A stretch of DNA of 64,000 bases, taken from assembly GCA_022414725.1 (NCBI GenBank), contig CM039462.1:100900481-100964480 (forward strand). Reading direction: 5' to 3'. This document shows, in pieces, positions 53,870-63,494 of this stretch (the first letter of the stretch is position 1; the number at the start of each line of letters is the position of its first letter). The position numbers were made by a program, and so were the translations under genes. This DNA comes from Microglena sp. YARC. Lineage: Eukaryota; Chlorophyta; Chlorophyceae; Chlamydomonadales; Chlamydomonadaceae. The notes under the pieces are model-generated. The model was not told where the DNA came from. It did not search any database and worked only from the letters and a program-made list of their open reading frames with translations.

Positions 53870-54860
53870 GGGTTGTCTAGTCCTGCGACGCAGATCCCGC
53901 ATGCACCGCAGGCGCAGCCCCGAGAATCCGATTCAAATATGGCGACCTGCTTCTCCGCCATGCGCGTTGCGGTTTACGGCGGTTACTGCATGCTGTATAG
54001 TTCAAACTGGTCAGCGCAATGGGTTAGCGCTTTCAACTTAGCGGCTGTGCAAGCTTTCACTGTTCACTGCGCGTCAATTGGTTTCTCGACTCAGCGATAT
54101 TCCTGCAGAATAGCGCACCATGCTGCCTGCTTTCCTTGAATTAACTTGGACTGATCTATTCATAGCTTCAGCCATTCCCGAATTGCTTCCTAGATCCGTC
54201 AATACCTACATGCGCGAGCACTTTGCTTCCGCGGCACTTTGCTTTGGGAATGGTTGTGCTTCAACTCAAGACTGTAGCGACCTTCTTCTCCGCCCACGCC
54301 GGCGCGTGCGGTTAAGGTACTGCATTTTTCGTTTCGTCAAGTGGTGCCTTACTTGACCAGAGTTGTGTCGCAGGCATTAAGGCAGCTGCAGCAAAATGAC
54401 CTATCATGGAGCCGCAAGAGTTCCAATGCTCGAGGTGTGAAACAGGTGCGCAGTCAGATAGCGACATTGCTGCCTGCTTTCCTTGAATTAACTTGGACTG
54501 AGCTTGCTTTCATAGCTTCAGCCATTCCCGAATTACTTCTGAGATCCGTCAATACCTACACGCGCGAGCACTTTGCTTCAGCGGTACTTTGCTTTGGGAA
54601 TTGTTGTGCTTCAACCCAAGACTGTAGCGACCTGCTTCTCCGCCCCCGCGCGTGCGGTTAAGGTACTGGCCGTTTTGCGTCTCGTCAAGTGGTGCCTTAC
54701 TTGACCAGAATTTGTCTCAACTTTGACTGACTCGCTTTTCGAGTTGTTCCGCAGGCATTAAGGCAGCTGCAGCAAGTCGACCTATCGTCCAGCTCATCAT
54801 GGAGCCGCAAGAGTTTCCAATGCTCGAGGTGCAAAACAGTCCGTGCGCATTCAGATAGCG
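53870..54860. repeat. Tandem duplication, about 350 bp unit
   Basis: The block starting TGCTGCCTGCTTTCCTTGAA occurs at 54,120 and 54,468. It includes GATCCGTCAATACCTACA, CTGTAGCGACC, CGTGCGGTTAAGGTACTG, GCAGGCATTAAGGCAGCTGC and TGGAGCCGCAAGAGTT. A more diverged partial unit precedes it (53,870-54,119). Confidence 0.8.
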
Positions 54861-55081
54861 AATTTGGTTTGAACCATGGCTGCTATTTGAAAGTCGGAAG
54901 AATGCGCATTGCTGCCAATGTATCTCAACTAACGCTCACCAACGAACATTTGTCTGCAGGTCTCACTCTTGCGACTGGTCTCGCGTCAGAACGCCTGGAT
55001 GCTTATGACCTTGAGGCTGAAGACGATGTCGTTGATGAACAAGAAGCACAGCATGCTGGAGTTTCGTCAATTCGTACCTGA
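54785..55081 (+). CDS. Hypothetical protein fragment with a CxxC motif
   Basis: Open frame SWSRKSFQCSRCKTVRAHSD, EFGLNHGCYLKVGRMR, then LTNEHLSAGLTLATGL and the acidic tail LEAEDDVVDEQEAQHAG, stopping at 55081. The CSRC...HGC spacing is suggestive of a small metal-binding finger. The upstream tandem copies contain broken versions of its first residues. The family is unknown and the true start is not clear. A TTTGTCTGCAG at about 54,950 could be a splice acceptor. Confidence 0.3.
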   Translation, partial: SSSSSWSRKSFQCSRCKTVRAHSDSEFGLNHGCYLKVGRMRIAANVSQLTLTNEHLSAGLTLATGLASERLDAYDLEAEDDVVDEQEAQHAGVSSIRT

Positions 55082-55276
55082 GGAACTACTTCGTGGCCAA
55101 CTGCACTTCCTTAGTAGCATATATATCTAGCTCTTCAATCACTAATTACTATCATGTTTAACTATCTAAGGATTCATTCATTATGGTGCTTTCAATTTCT
55201 GTAACAAAGATTGAAGAGTCCTGCTGTCCAAATATGCGCCCTCAGTCTTCAGTGCTTGCATTGCTTTACGAAAAAA

Positions 55277-55425
55277 CAGATCTATTTGAACATGGTTTGA
55301 GTCATGTTTGAAACAACCAACCTTGTTTCAAACCTTTTTCAAGGGGCACGTTGATGACGGCTTGATTAAGATCTATTTGAACATGGTTTGAGTCATGTTT
55401 GAAACAACCAACCTTGTTTCAAACG
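55277..55425. repeat. Direct repeat, about 93 bp period, with TTTGAAACAA inversions
   Basis: The block GATCTATTTGAACATGGTTT, GAGTCATGTTTGAAACAACC, AACCTTGTTTCAAAC is present twice (55,277-55,338 and 55,371-55,428). TTTGAAACAA and TTGTTTCAAA within it are inverted repeats. Confidence 0.8.
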
Positions 55426-55587
55426 GATCTCAATCGGTAGGTTTGATGGCCGACTGATTCAAACAGGAAACAAATATCGATTGAATCAAGGTTATCTCCG
55501 ATTGAATCTAAGAATGAATCAAACGAACAATTCAAACAGGATTTTCTTTGTTTCAAACGATCCTCAAAGAAGTACTAAATACCGACG

Positions 55588-56537
55588 TGTTGCGAGGTCC
55601 CTGCCTGAGATTAGGACCTTAGATGACCAGCGCGCTTATGACGCTGGTCTTGCTGCTGACTATTTTTTGGATATTCGTAGGTCTTTGGCTCCTCTGACCC
55701 CTGCTCCTGCTGCTGGGTCTTCGGCCTCTCATGGTGAGTCTCGGGTAGATCCTGCACTGTTGGGTTTCAGTGCCCTGCCCCTGGACTGTCAGGAGTTCAT
55801 GTGCTTAACCATGATGCTCGCGAACATGGAGGATGATATGGTCAAGGTATACCAGGACTTTGCCAAACCTCGGGATATCTTTATTGATATTCAGAAGAGG
55901 CAGTCCGATGCCCTTGCCTCTAGAGTCCCTCTCATGCGCGCCGAGTTTATTGGTGCACACATGGGCCCTGCTGACCGCGTAGATGACTTCTTTCGCAAGG
56001 TTCGCGGTCTCTGCACTGACCTCCGCAGTGCTGGGCATCCGGTGACTCAGCGTCACGCCATGGAAACTATAGTTCAGGGTATCCGTCTGATCCGCTTTGA
56101 GTCGCTGCGGATCAAATTATGGTATGTTGTTAGCTAACAGACAGCCTGTTGAGTACTGGTCTTGTCTTGAGGACTATAGGTCTCTCGACATCTTGAACAT
56201 AGCTCTCCCCAAGTCCGACTCCAGGCATCCTGGTTGGTCCCGGGACGCTCCCCAGGTTCCTGCCAATGCTGCATTTCAGCGTGGGCAGGGATCTGGTTCT
56301 CAGGGTTCCGGTTCCCTCAAGAGACGTCTGGATTGCACTTGGGGCCCATGCCCCAGCAAAACGACCCACTCGGAGGATCGCTGTTTTACGAAGCACCCGC
56401 ACCTGCGAAGGACCAGGCCTGGTGTACCGGTTACTGCTCCAGTGCCCATTGCCTTGGCCCTTCCGGGTGCGCTTACTCCAAGGCAGCTGTCCTCCCTGCA
56501 GGCCCAGATTGATGGGTTTGCTATGGCCAAGAAATAG
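55588..56537 (+). pseudogene. Copia gag 3' part (fragment C)
   Basis: Reads [38 protein letters not shown], then after a one-base shift near 56,117 VEYWSCLEDYRSLDILN, the zinc-knuckle-like [20 protein letters not shown], and ends QAQIDGFAMAKK plus TAG. This copy shows the uninterrupted C-terminus of gag. Confidence 0.85.
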
Positions 56538-57717
56538 GAGGTAAGCTCTGTCCTATTCTCCTGCACTTCGAAGTTTTCAAATGTCTGTAGCCCGAGCCTG
56601 TCTGAGGGTATCTGGCATGTTGATTCTGGAGCTGGGATGTCAATCACAGGTGATCTGTCTCTGTTCACTGTGTATCATGCTTCTGAGGATGGGCCAGCAG
56701 TTAAATTTGGTGATGGAGTGGTTCAACGGTCGGTGGGTCAGGGGTCCATTGTGTTATGTAGTGATTGGTTACCAACATCAATCACTTTAACTAATGTTCT
56801 CTACATCCCTCACTGTCCGGTGAACCTCCTGTCAGTAAATGCTGTGGCTCATGCTCACAACTGCAAGATTTCTTTTGATAGTCTTAGTTGTACTGCCACT
56901 CAGGGCTCTTCTGTCCTCTGGTCCTTCCCTGCCTCCAGTGATGGAGTGTAAAAATTTACCTGTAGGCCTTGTCACACCCCTCGTGGCCGTTTGTTGATTG
57001 CTGTACATTATCCAGTTTTTGCACTTGATGTTGATGATGATGGTGGAGTTGTTATCCCTACCACTCCTGAATGGTTGTGGCATAGGCGGCTGGGTCACCC
57101 TGGCTATGACGCCATGCACAACCTTGTCAGGAAGGGTTTGGTTAAAAACTTACCCCTCACTCTCAAACAGGTGAAAAGGCTGTCTAAGATCCCATGTGAT
57201 GCTTGTCAGAAGGCTAAGGCAAAACGTCTCCCTTTTCCTAAAGAAAGCCAAACTAAGATCCGTGCACCTTTACAACGCCTTCACTTGGACATCATGGGAC
57301 CATTTCATATTAGGGGCTTGCGTGGGAGTTTTATGTTCTGTGTCTCACAGACCAATACTCTGGCTATGCTGAAGTATTGTGTTTGAGGACCAAGGATGAA
57401 GCTCCCTTAGCAGTTCAAACTACAATCCTCAGATGGATGACTCAGCTGCATGGTTTTGTTTTCAAGTGTCTCAGATCTGACAGGGCTAAGGAATTTCTAG
57501 TACAGTGGTTCGAGGATTGGTTAGAATCGGTTGGTGCTGTGCATGAATTATCTATGGCATACACTGCTCAGCAGAATGCAACTGTGGAACGGTACAATGG
57601 GGTCTTGCAGAACATAGCTAGGAGTATCCATTTGGAGTCTAAGCTTACTAAGTCTTTCTGGCCCTATGCCTTCCTAGCTGCTTGTTACCTACGTAATCGG
57701 CTGCCCAATCAGGGTGA
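56538..57717 (+). pseudogene. Copia pol 5' part: protease and integrase (fragment C)
   Basis: Protease DSG motif and SITGDLSLFTVYHASEDG, zinc region CDACQKAKAKR, integrase [26 protein letters not shown] and [12 protein letters not shown] stop at about 56,950 and a one-base deletion at about 57,327 inactivate it. It is cut by the LINE. Confidence 0.85.
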
Positions 57718-57979
57718 AATTGAAATTGAAATTGTTACATCCGTGTAGAACCGTTACTCACAGGACGTGAAGTTAAGGACACCATAGCGTAAGCCGGAGC
57801 TAGCTATAGTCACCGTAGGGCCATCTCAGTAAAAAGAATTACCACCGATGCCTGACCGGCAGGCACCGTAGCCACATCATACCAGTGTAGCTTAATACGG
57901 GGGTTTTTCACCCCGGTTGGGAAGCACCGACACAATGCAGCTGGCAAGACAAAACCTGAGAGGGGGGACGGTCTGTGTG
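57717..57979 (-). other. LINE 3' untranslated region and (AATTTC)n tail
   Basis: GC-rich sequence with short hairpins (CCGGGGTGAAAAACCCCC and a CGGTGCC/GGCACCG pair), ending on the minus strand in three AATTTC repeats that touch copia fragment C at CAGGGTGA. A short tandem repeat in place of poly-A is common at LINE 3' ends and marks the insertion point. Confidence 0.75.
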
Positions 57980-58640
57980 CTAGTCCCCGGGTATCGACCA
58001 AGGGTGTGCTTCCATAAAACGTCTGCACTGTAAAATACTCTGAAAGCTAGTGATGGTGTGGGAGTGGACTGTGTCCGCCAGTTTGAGGGCACATGATCTC
58101 TGAAGTCCAAGAGTGGTCATAGAAGTCAAAAAAGAGGTTGGAATAGTACCAGTTGTTCCAACGGTGATAACTTCATAGTGAACGAGGTATCCAGCCGATC
58201 TAAGGCCATTTACTAATTCAACATGCTGGGCGTGTTTAGTGATACACTTAGTAGCATGGTTGGTATCAGAGCAGTATCCAAGCTCAAGAACCCAGAGTTC
58301 TTTATCAGACATACAGGTAGGAGAGTCTATGTCAGGTAGGACGGCAAGATCAGGTCTCATTCTCTTCCAGTCCGCTACAGTAATAGTGGAGGGGCGTAAC
58401 CAGTCAGGGAGACGTTTGCCCAGGACCCCCCTGGGGAGGTCCTCTTCCTTGCCAGCGTCCATGATCATTCTGCGGGATCCCAGGGCTCCGGTGCAAATGG
58501 CCTTGTGGATGAGTCGCACTGCGGCGTCATGTCTCTTGATATAGAGCCCCTTGAAAGTCCGGTGTGTGCAGCCCGCCAGGATGTGGCCCGCTCCGTCCTC
58601 ACAGGTGTGGCAAATGGGGCATAGGGAGTTCGTGGGTGGT
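57980..58640 (-). CDS. LINE CCHC finger and restriction-like endonuclease
   Basis: One open frame reads CPICHTCEDGAGHILAGCTH (a CX2C...HX4C finger), then LPRGVLGKRLPDWLRPST. A PD-(D/E)xK-type core follows: RMRPDLAVL (58357-58349), ELWVLELGYCSDTNH, KHAQHVELVNGLRSAGYLVH and ITVGTTGTIPTSF. The finger followed by RPD, an acidic strand and a downstream Lys is the layout of the restriction-like endonuclease of R2-type and Dualen elements, which nicks target DNA. This is the best preserved part of the 3' half of the element. Confidence 0.8.
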
Positions 58641-58989
58641 GAGTGCTTGTAATATAAGGGAGTTTCCAGCGGAATGCAAGTTTACGGTTCCACAGTCTAC
58701 CCCAGCGGGCTTTAAGGATGTGAAATTTAGTTTTATGTTGGATAAGGGTTGAGGTCCAAAATTTGTTACTTGCATGAGGAAGTTGGTGGGGGAGTGTTAT
58801 CAGCCCAGGTGGTTGCATAAATCCCTTTAAGAGGGTGTTGGCCAAGGTGGCAGCTAGTGGGCAGGTTAGAGGTGATACCTTGTGTAAGGTTAGGTGCTAG
58901 GATGCGTGGGGGAATATCTCCCATGGGGTGTGCGAGGAGGTTGAACTGTGGGCCAGTAGACATTGTGGCGGGGATTTCCCCAGTGTTGT

Positions 58990-59435
58990 CAGTAAAATTG
59001 GTGGAGGCAGGGTGCTCAGCTGCCTTGCGTGCCAGAATGTCTGCCCTGTCATTTCCAAGGATACCTGTGTGGGAACGGACTTTACAAAGAGTGGTGTGTG
59101 AGCCATGCAGGATGCGTTGAATGAGGTGTTTTTGAATTGATTGCAGAAGTTCAGTATGAATGGAACGGGTTGTTGTGGTAGGGTCATGAATCATTTTTTA
59201 ATAAGTTGAAGAGAGCAGAGGCTGTCTGTATGGAGTGTAAGGATTTGTCGTAGTCAATGTTGAGAAGGGCTTGGTGGATGGCTACCAGTTCTGCCCTGTT
59301 GTTAGTTTTGGTGGCCCCTATTCCCCCAGGGTTGATGGTGTAGCTTTGTCCTGCAGCCGGGACATATACTGCAGCACCTATTTTACTAGGGTGCCCTGGT
59401 TTACCTTTTATTAGGCTACCATCTGTGTAGACCTG
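58990..59435 (-). pseudogene. LINE RNase H domain, frameshifted
   Basis: RNase HI motifs in order: YTDGSLIKGKPG (TDG at 59415-59426), NNRAELVAIHQALL (E at 59286-59297), TLHTDSLCSLQLIKK (59,221-59,229), and KVRSHTGILGNDRADILARK (D near 59,050). These are the D-E-D-D catalytic residues. The third motif is one base out of frame with the first two, and a stop or shift in the following A run separates the fourth. It would degrade the RNA template during integration. Confidence 0.8.
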
Positions 59436-59614
59436 GAGGCCTGAGGAGGGGGTAGCTAGGTGAAGACAAGGGTGAGTAGTGGTAAGAAGAGAGGGAGGAG
59501 GGTGTTGGTGGAGTGGAGTTTGCCAAGGATTTTTGGCAAGAGATTTGAGTTTCCGGGGTAAGTAATGACAATGTCAGAGAAGGTAAGAGTGGGAGGTGGA
59601 GTGATAGTAGAGGG

Positions 59615-60913
59615 CTACCAGGATGAGGAGAGGCTTTGCATGTAGTATGTCCATTGGTCAATAAAATCTGGGAGTTTAGGAAAATAGGTATCTTGGCTGT
59701 GGGGGTTGCATATAAGGATGAGGTGTAGTTTGTGGGTGGAGGGTGGAGTGTGAGATTTGCTGCCAAGCCAAATTTCAGAGGTAGTACAAAATTCAGACTG
59801 CGGTCTGGAGTCAATATAGTGAATCCAGGAGTGGTGGAGGAGGGTTTTGTAAGGGGCAGAAAGGTCGTCAGGGAGGAGCATCAGGGTGCAGGTAGGGCTG
59901 AGAGTATTTTCAGCATGGTCAGCACTGGCTAGGGCCCACCTTAGAGCTTGGTGTGCTTGTTTCGTGGAGTTAGGAATGTCCACCAGTGATCCCCCAGTCC
60001 AGATGGTAAGAAAGGGGTCTTGGTTGGAGCCAAAGAGCTGATCAGCAGGGCTGGTAGAAGAGAAGCTGGTGAGGCTTTGGTCGTAGCTAAGGGGGTTAGA
60101 AGTACGATGGTGAGTAATGCCCAGAGCAGCTGCTGCTTGGTAGAGAAAAGGAGGAAGAGTGTTGGTAGCAGCAGTAGCAGCTCTGTATCTGGTGAAGAGG
60201 GCAGCTAAGTCAGTGTGGTATGTTCCTCCTTGGGTCAGTTGGTTCCATTTGGTAGGGTGGTGATTTTTGAAGTGGTCATAGTTTTGTTTGAGAGAGGTTA
60301 GTCTGTCGTTGGGAATGTGCCCAAGACAGTGACCAGTGGGGTTATATAGATATGAAACGTTGGTGTGTGTGTGTGTGGATTGGTCATCCAGAGTGGTGAG
60401 GATGCCTGTTTGTATAATGTAGGCTGAGGGTGGTTGAATGTCCCAGTCTGGGTGCCTGTCGTGTGTGTCAATTTTCAGAAGTTTGTGAACAAGGTTGTGG
60501 TTGTCAGCATTAAATCCTGGGGAGGTGGCCCATTGGCCTTGTTGTTGAAGGTTAGTAAGGTGGGTGTCCTTCCTAGGGTTGAGGTGTGTGGTTAATGGGG
60601 GAGTAGTTTTAAAAGTGTGGGTTAATTGGTCGTATGCTGGTTGTCCCAAAAGTTCAACAAGGTGAGACGCATTGTGAGATTGGGGTTTCCAATGTATGGT
60701 GGAGGTAGTGGAGGTAAGAGATGTGCTGTGGTGGATGCTGTATCCCATGTGTGTGTAGGAGTTGATATGTTCGTTGTGCATGATGGTTGGGGCCCATTGA
60801 ACGTGGACAACAGTGTAAGTGACTAGTTTGTCGTCGTTGTAGGAGCGCTTGCCCCGCCAGCTCGTGATGTGCAGGGCTTTGTATTGGGATCCGTAGTAAG
60901 GTGGAGCAGGCAC
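59615..60913 (-). CDS. LINE linker region between RT and RNase H, possible methyltransferase-like fold
   Basis: 432-codon frame. A first half is variable (WATSPGFNADNHNLVHKLLK). A second half has an ordered pattern, LFGSNQDPFLTIWTGGS, then DIPNSTKQAHQALRWALASA, CTLMLLPDDLSAPYKTLLHH and TSEIWLGSKSHTP. Its layout resembles Dam-like adenine methyltransferases (an NPPY-type loop, a helix, then a strand ending in LLP), but the NPPY box is not kept. Dualen elements carry a cysteine protease in their polyprotein; no OTU-type DGNC motif is visible here. Function therefore unassigned. Confidence 0.5.
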   Translation of the reverse strand: MPAPPYYGSQYKALHITSWRGKRSYNDDKLVTYTVVHVQWAPTIMHNEHINSYTHMGYSIHHSTSLTSTTSTIHWKPQSHNASHLVELLGQPAYDQLTHTFKTTPPLTTHLNPRKDTHLTNLQQQGQWATSPGFNADNHNLVHKLLKIDTHDRHPDWDIQPPSAYIIQTGILTTLDDQSTHTHTNVSYLYNPTGHCLGHIPNDRLTSLKQNYDHFKNHHPTKWNQLTQGGTYHTDLAALFTRYRAATAATNTLPPFLYQAAAALGITHHRTSNPLSYDQSLTSFSSTSPADQLFGSNQDPFLTIWTGGSLVDIPNSTKQAHQALRWALASADHAENTLSPTCTLMLLPDDLSAPYKTLLHHSWIHYIDSRPQSEFCTTSEIWLGSKSHTPPSTHKLHLILICNPHSQDTYFPKLPDFIDQWTYYMQSLSSSW

Positions 60914-60986
60914 GCCGGTGGTGCAGGTGCGCTGCTGTCGGGGGATGTCATGGCCTCGCGGATCCTGTCAGGGTGTGAGGTGGGAG

Positions 60987-63494
60987 TTATTCTATATGCA
61001 CGGTAAAATTTAGAGGTGGATGAGTGACGGATCCAGGATTTGCACAAGTAGTGGCGTGCTGCCCAGGTGGCATCACTGCTGGGGCAGCCCCATGCTTGGT
61101 GCGCGTGACTGCCTTCGGTCTGCGTGGGCCACGCCCACCATTGGTTTCCTTCCAGGTCCCCAATGGAATCCGCCTCGTAGTCTGCGTCAGTAACAGTGGC
61201 GTGAGGTTGGTAACGCTGGGTGGGTGGGTGGAGGGTTCAATAGAAGCAGGAGATTTAACGTTATCGGTTGTGTTCTGCGCAATTGCGTAACCGGGCGCAA
61301 GTTGTCGGTGTGAGAGGGGAAGTGGGTCAGAGTGTATTGGGGAGGCGACAGTTTGAAGGGAGGAGAGGTGAGCGGTGAGGCGGTTTAGGGACCATTTGTG
61401 GTGTTTAGTAACTTTGTGTAAGGTGATAAGAGAGAGATCTGTAGTGCTGACAAGGTGAGTTCCCATGGGGGTGACCAGGTCATGGTATGAATAGATGGCC
61501 AGGTCATGGAATGGAGTCATGAGTGATACAGGGATTGCCTGTGGAGGGAGAGGAAGAGAGTGTATGTTAAGTTTGTCAAGAAGTTCTGTGTCATTCCAAG
61601 AAATTGTTATGTCAGATGTTTTAATAATTTCCATATGGCGGGCTAGGGACATATACTTAAGTTGCTTGCGGGATAGAGAGAGAGGATCTAGAGTGGTCAT
61701 GGTGGAAGTTGATTTATTAAGGAGAGCTCTAGTGAGGATTCCCAGGTGACCTTGGTCGTTCATGGACTGGGTGAGGGCTGTTGCAGTAATCTGGGTGTAT
61801 TCAGTGTGTAGGGAGGGCACCCCTAGTCCTGCCTCTGTTTTAGGGAGGTGGAGTGCCTTTGTCGGAAAAGATCTGGGAAGGGAGCAACAGAGTTTAACTG
61901 TTTTTAATACTGCTCTGTCAATGACGTGAATGTCGGTTAGTGAGAAGGGAGCTACTATCATGGGGTATTTAATAGCTGCTCTGACACATTGTGAAATTAT
62001 TCGTGAGCATTGGGTGGGGGTTGCCCTGTTTTTAGCATTGGTGAGGATACTCAGCCCTTTATTGTGAATGGTTTCAATAGTAGAGTGGAGTTGAGTTTTC
62101 CAATTTAAGGTAAGTGAGATGTGAACCCCCAAGTATTTGTAGGCTTGGTCAGGCGGCTGGTAGGTAGCATAGGAGTTTCCTAGTGGAATTTTATCTAGCC
62201 TTTGTTTGAGAGTGTTGTTGTGAGTAGGTTGAGAGGGGTGTGATTTGTGGAGTATGCCACTGACCACACATTTGGTGGCGTTCAGAGGAATGCCCGACCA
62301 GATGCTAAAAGTTTGAACTTTACCACATTGGATGCGAAGGTCCTCTGAGCTGCCGGTTAGGACAGCAGTGTCGTCAGCATACCCCAAGCTGCCGGTGTGG
62401 TGTTCATCTGCTGTTTTGGAGGGTAGGGATGCTGCTCTGTATCCTCGTCCCCCAGAACGGAGCCATCTATGTAGGGGTTCTAGAAAGATAATGAAGAGTA
62501 GGGGGGAGAGAGTATCCCCCTGGATGGTGCCCCTAGTGATGGGGATGGGGTAGCCAGGTGTATTGTTAAGGAGAATATGTGTAGTAGAGTTTGTGTAGAT
62601 TCCTTTAATGGTGTCTATAGTGTCGTGGGTGTAACCCAAGCTGTGCATGATGCAGAGAAGTTTTTGGTGATCAATCATGTTAAAAGCAGAGCTAAAGTCG
62701 AAGTAGGCAGCATAGAGATCCTGGTGGAAGAGGGCAGCGTCCTCAATGTTGTGGAGTAGGTTCAAGAGTTGTCTATAGGTACTTTTGTCTTTTCTGAAAC
62801 CTTCTTGGCAGGCGCTAAGAATGTGGTTGGTTTCAGAGTAGGTAGTAATAGTGTTAGTAACAAGAGAGGTCCAGAGTTTGGCTACAGCATTGTTAAGGCC
62901 TATTGGCCTGTAGTTTTGAGGTAAGCAAGGATCTGATTTTTTGTAGAGCATGACTGTGTGTGAGGTTTTCCAGCAGTCTGGTGTTTCTCCTAGGATCCAT
63001 ACTAGCTGCATGAGTTTGTGTATGATGAGGTGCATTTCCTGTGGGAGGCACATAAGTAATTCATTAGGTATGCCGTCTGGGCCAGTGGCTTTGTTGGTAG
63101 AGAGTTTCCTTATACAGTCAGCATAGGTGGTTGAGGAGGAGAGAAAGGTGTAGGGAGAGGCAGTGTTTTGTATGGAGTTGGCTGGAGTTTCCAAGTGGTA
63201 TTTGTCTATGTGTATTTCCCATGGAGGGGGGGTGGCGTGTCGTGTATAGTCATCTGAGATGGGTGTAGTGGGAGGTGACATGAGTTTTCCCATATGTTTA
63301 GTCATAACTTCCAGGAGACCCTGGGTGCTAGTGCTGAGTGTGTGTGTGGATGCGTCCAGTAGAGCAGTGGGTGTGTGTGTGTGATTTTCAGGAGAGAAAA
63401 TATACCTGTGAGTTTCTCGTGCTTGTGTACTGAGGCGGCGTCGGAATTTCTTAATGGAGGCGGTTGCTCTCTCCTCTTTGAGTGCAACCTGCAT
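60987..63494 (-). CDS. LINE reverse transcriptase
   Basis: 835-codon open frame. The RT fingers and palm are intact: NKATGPDGIPNELL, NYRPIGLNNAVAKLW, CQEGFRKDKSTYRQLLNLL, the first catalytic aspartate in AAYFDFSSAFNMIDHQKLL, TRGTIQGDTLSPLLF, and the YADD box at 62370-62381 (GYADDTAVLTGS). Thumb and connector follow (KCVVSGILHKSH, YKYLGVHISLTLNWK). It primes cDNA synthesis from nicked target DNA. The ATG at 63,494 is not the true start: the upstream frame (63,846-63,451, SNHLDQQQYMELRS) belongs to the same polyprotein, one base out of frame near 63,500. The amino acid bias (Thr, His, Pro) reflects local composition. Confidence 0.88.
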   Translation of the reverse strand: MQVALKEERATASIKKFRRRLSTQARETHRYIFSPENHTHTPTALLDASTHTLSTSTQGLLEVMTKHMGKLMSPPTTPISDDYTRHATPPPWEIHIDKYHLETPANSIQNTASPYTFLSSSTTYADCIRKLSTNKATGPDGIPNELLMCLPQEMHLIIHKLMQLVWILGETPDCWKTSHTVMLYKKSDPCLPQNYRPIGLNNAVAKLWTSLVTNTITTYSETNHILSACQEGFRKDKSTYRQLLNLLHNIEDAALFHQDLYAAYFDFSSAFNMIDHQKLLCIMHSLGYTHDTIDTIKGIYTNSTTHILLNNTPGYPIPITRGTIQGDTLSPLLFIIFLEPLHRWLRSGGRGYRAASLPSKTADEHHTGSLGYADDTAVLTGSSEDLRIQCGKVQTFSIWSGIPLNATKCVVSGILHKSHPSQPTHNNTLKQRLDKIPLGNSYATYQPPDQAYKYLGVHISLTLNWKTQLHSTIETIHNKGLSILTNAKNRATPTQCSRIISQCVRAAIKYPMIVAPFSLTDIHVIDRAVLKTVKLCCSLPRSFPTKALHLPKTEAGLGVPSLHTEYTQITATALTQSMNDQGHLGILTRALLNKSTSTMTTLDPLSLSRKQLKYMSLARHMEIIKTSDITISWNDTELLDKLNIHSLPLPPQAIPVSLMTPFHDLAIYSYHDLVTPMGTHLVSTTDLSLITLHKVTKHHKWSLNRLTAHLSSLQTVASPIHSDPLPLSHRQLAPGYAIAQNTTDNVKSPASIEPSTHPPSVTNLTPLLLTQTTRRIPLGTWKETNGGRGPRRPKAVTRTKHGAAPAVMPPGQHATTCANPGSVTHPPLNFTVHIE

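Larger units (their letters stand above)
55588..57717 (+). mobile_element. Ty1/copia fragment C, with the empty CACTA site
   Basis: Starts abruptly inside gag (GTTGCGAGGTCC) and ends inside integrase at CAGGGTGA, where the LINE tail begins. Gag ends in TAG 56535-56537. At 56423-56425 the TGT is single and gag runs straight into VPVTAPVPIALALPG, the state before the CACTA insertion seen in copies A and B. Breaks are an extra T near 56,117, a TAA at about 56,950 (from TAC) and a lost G near 57,327. No LTR is present. Confidence 0.9.
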
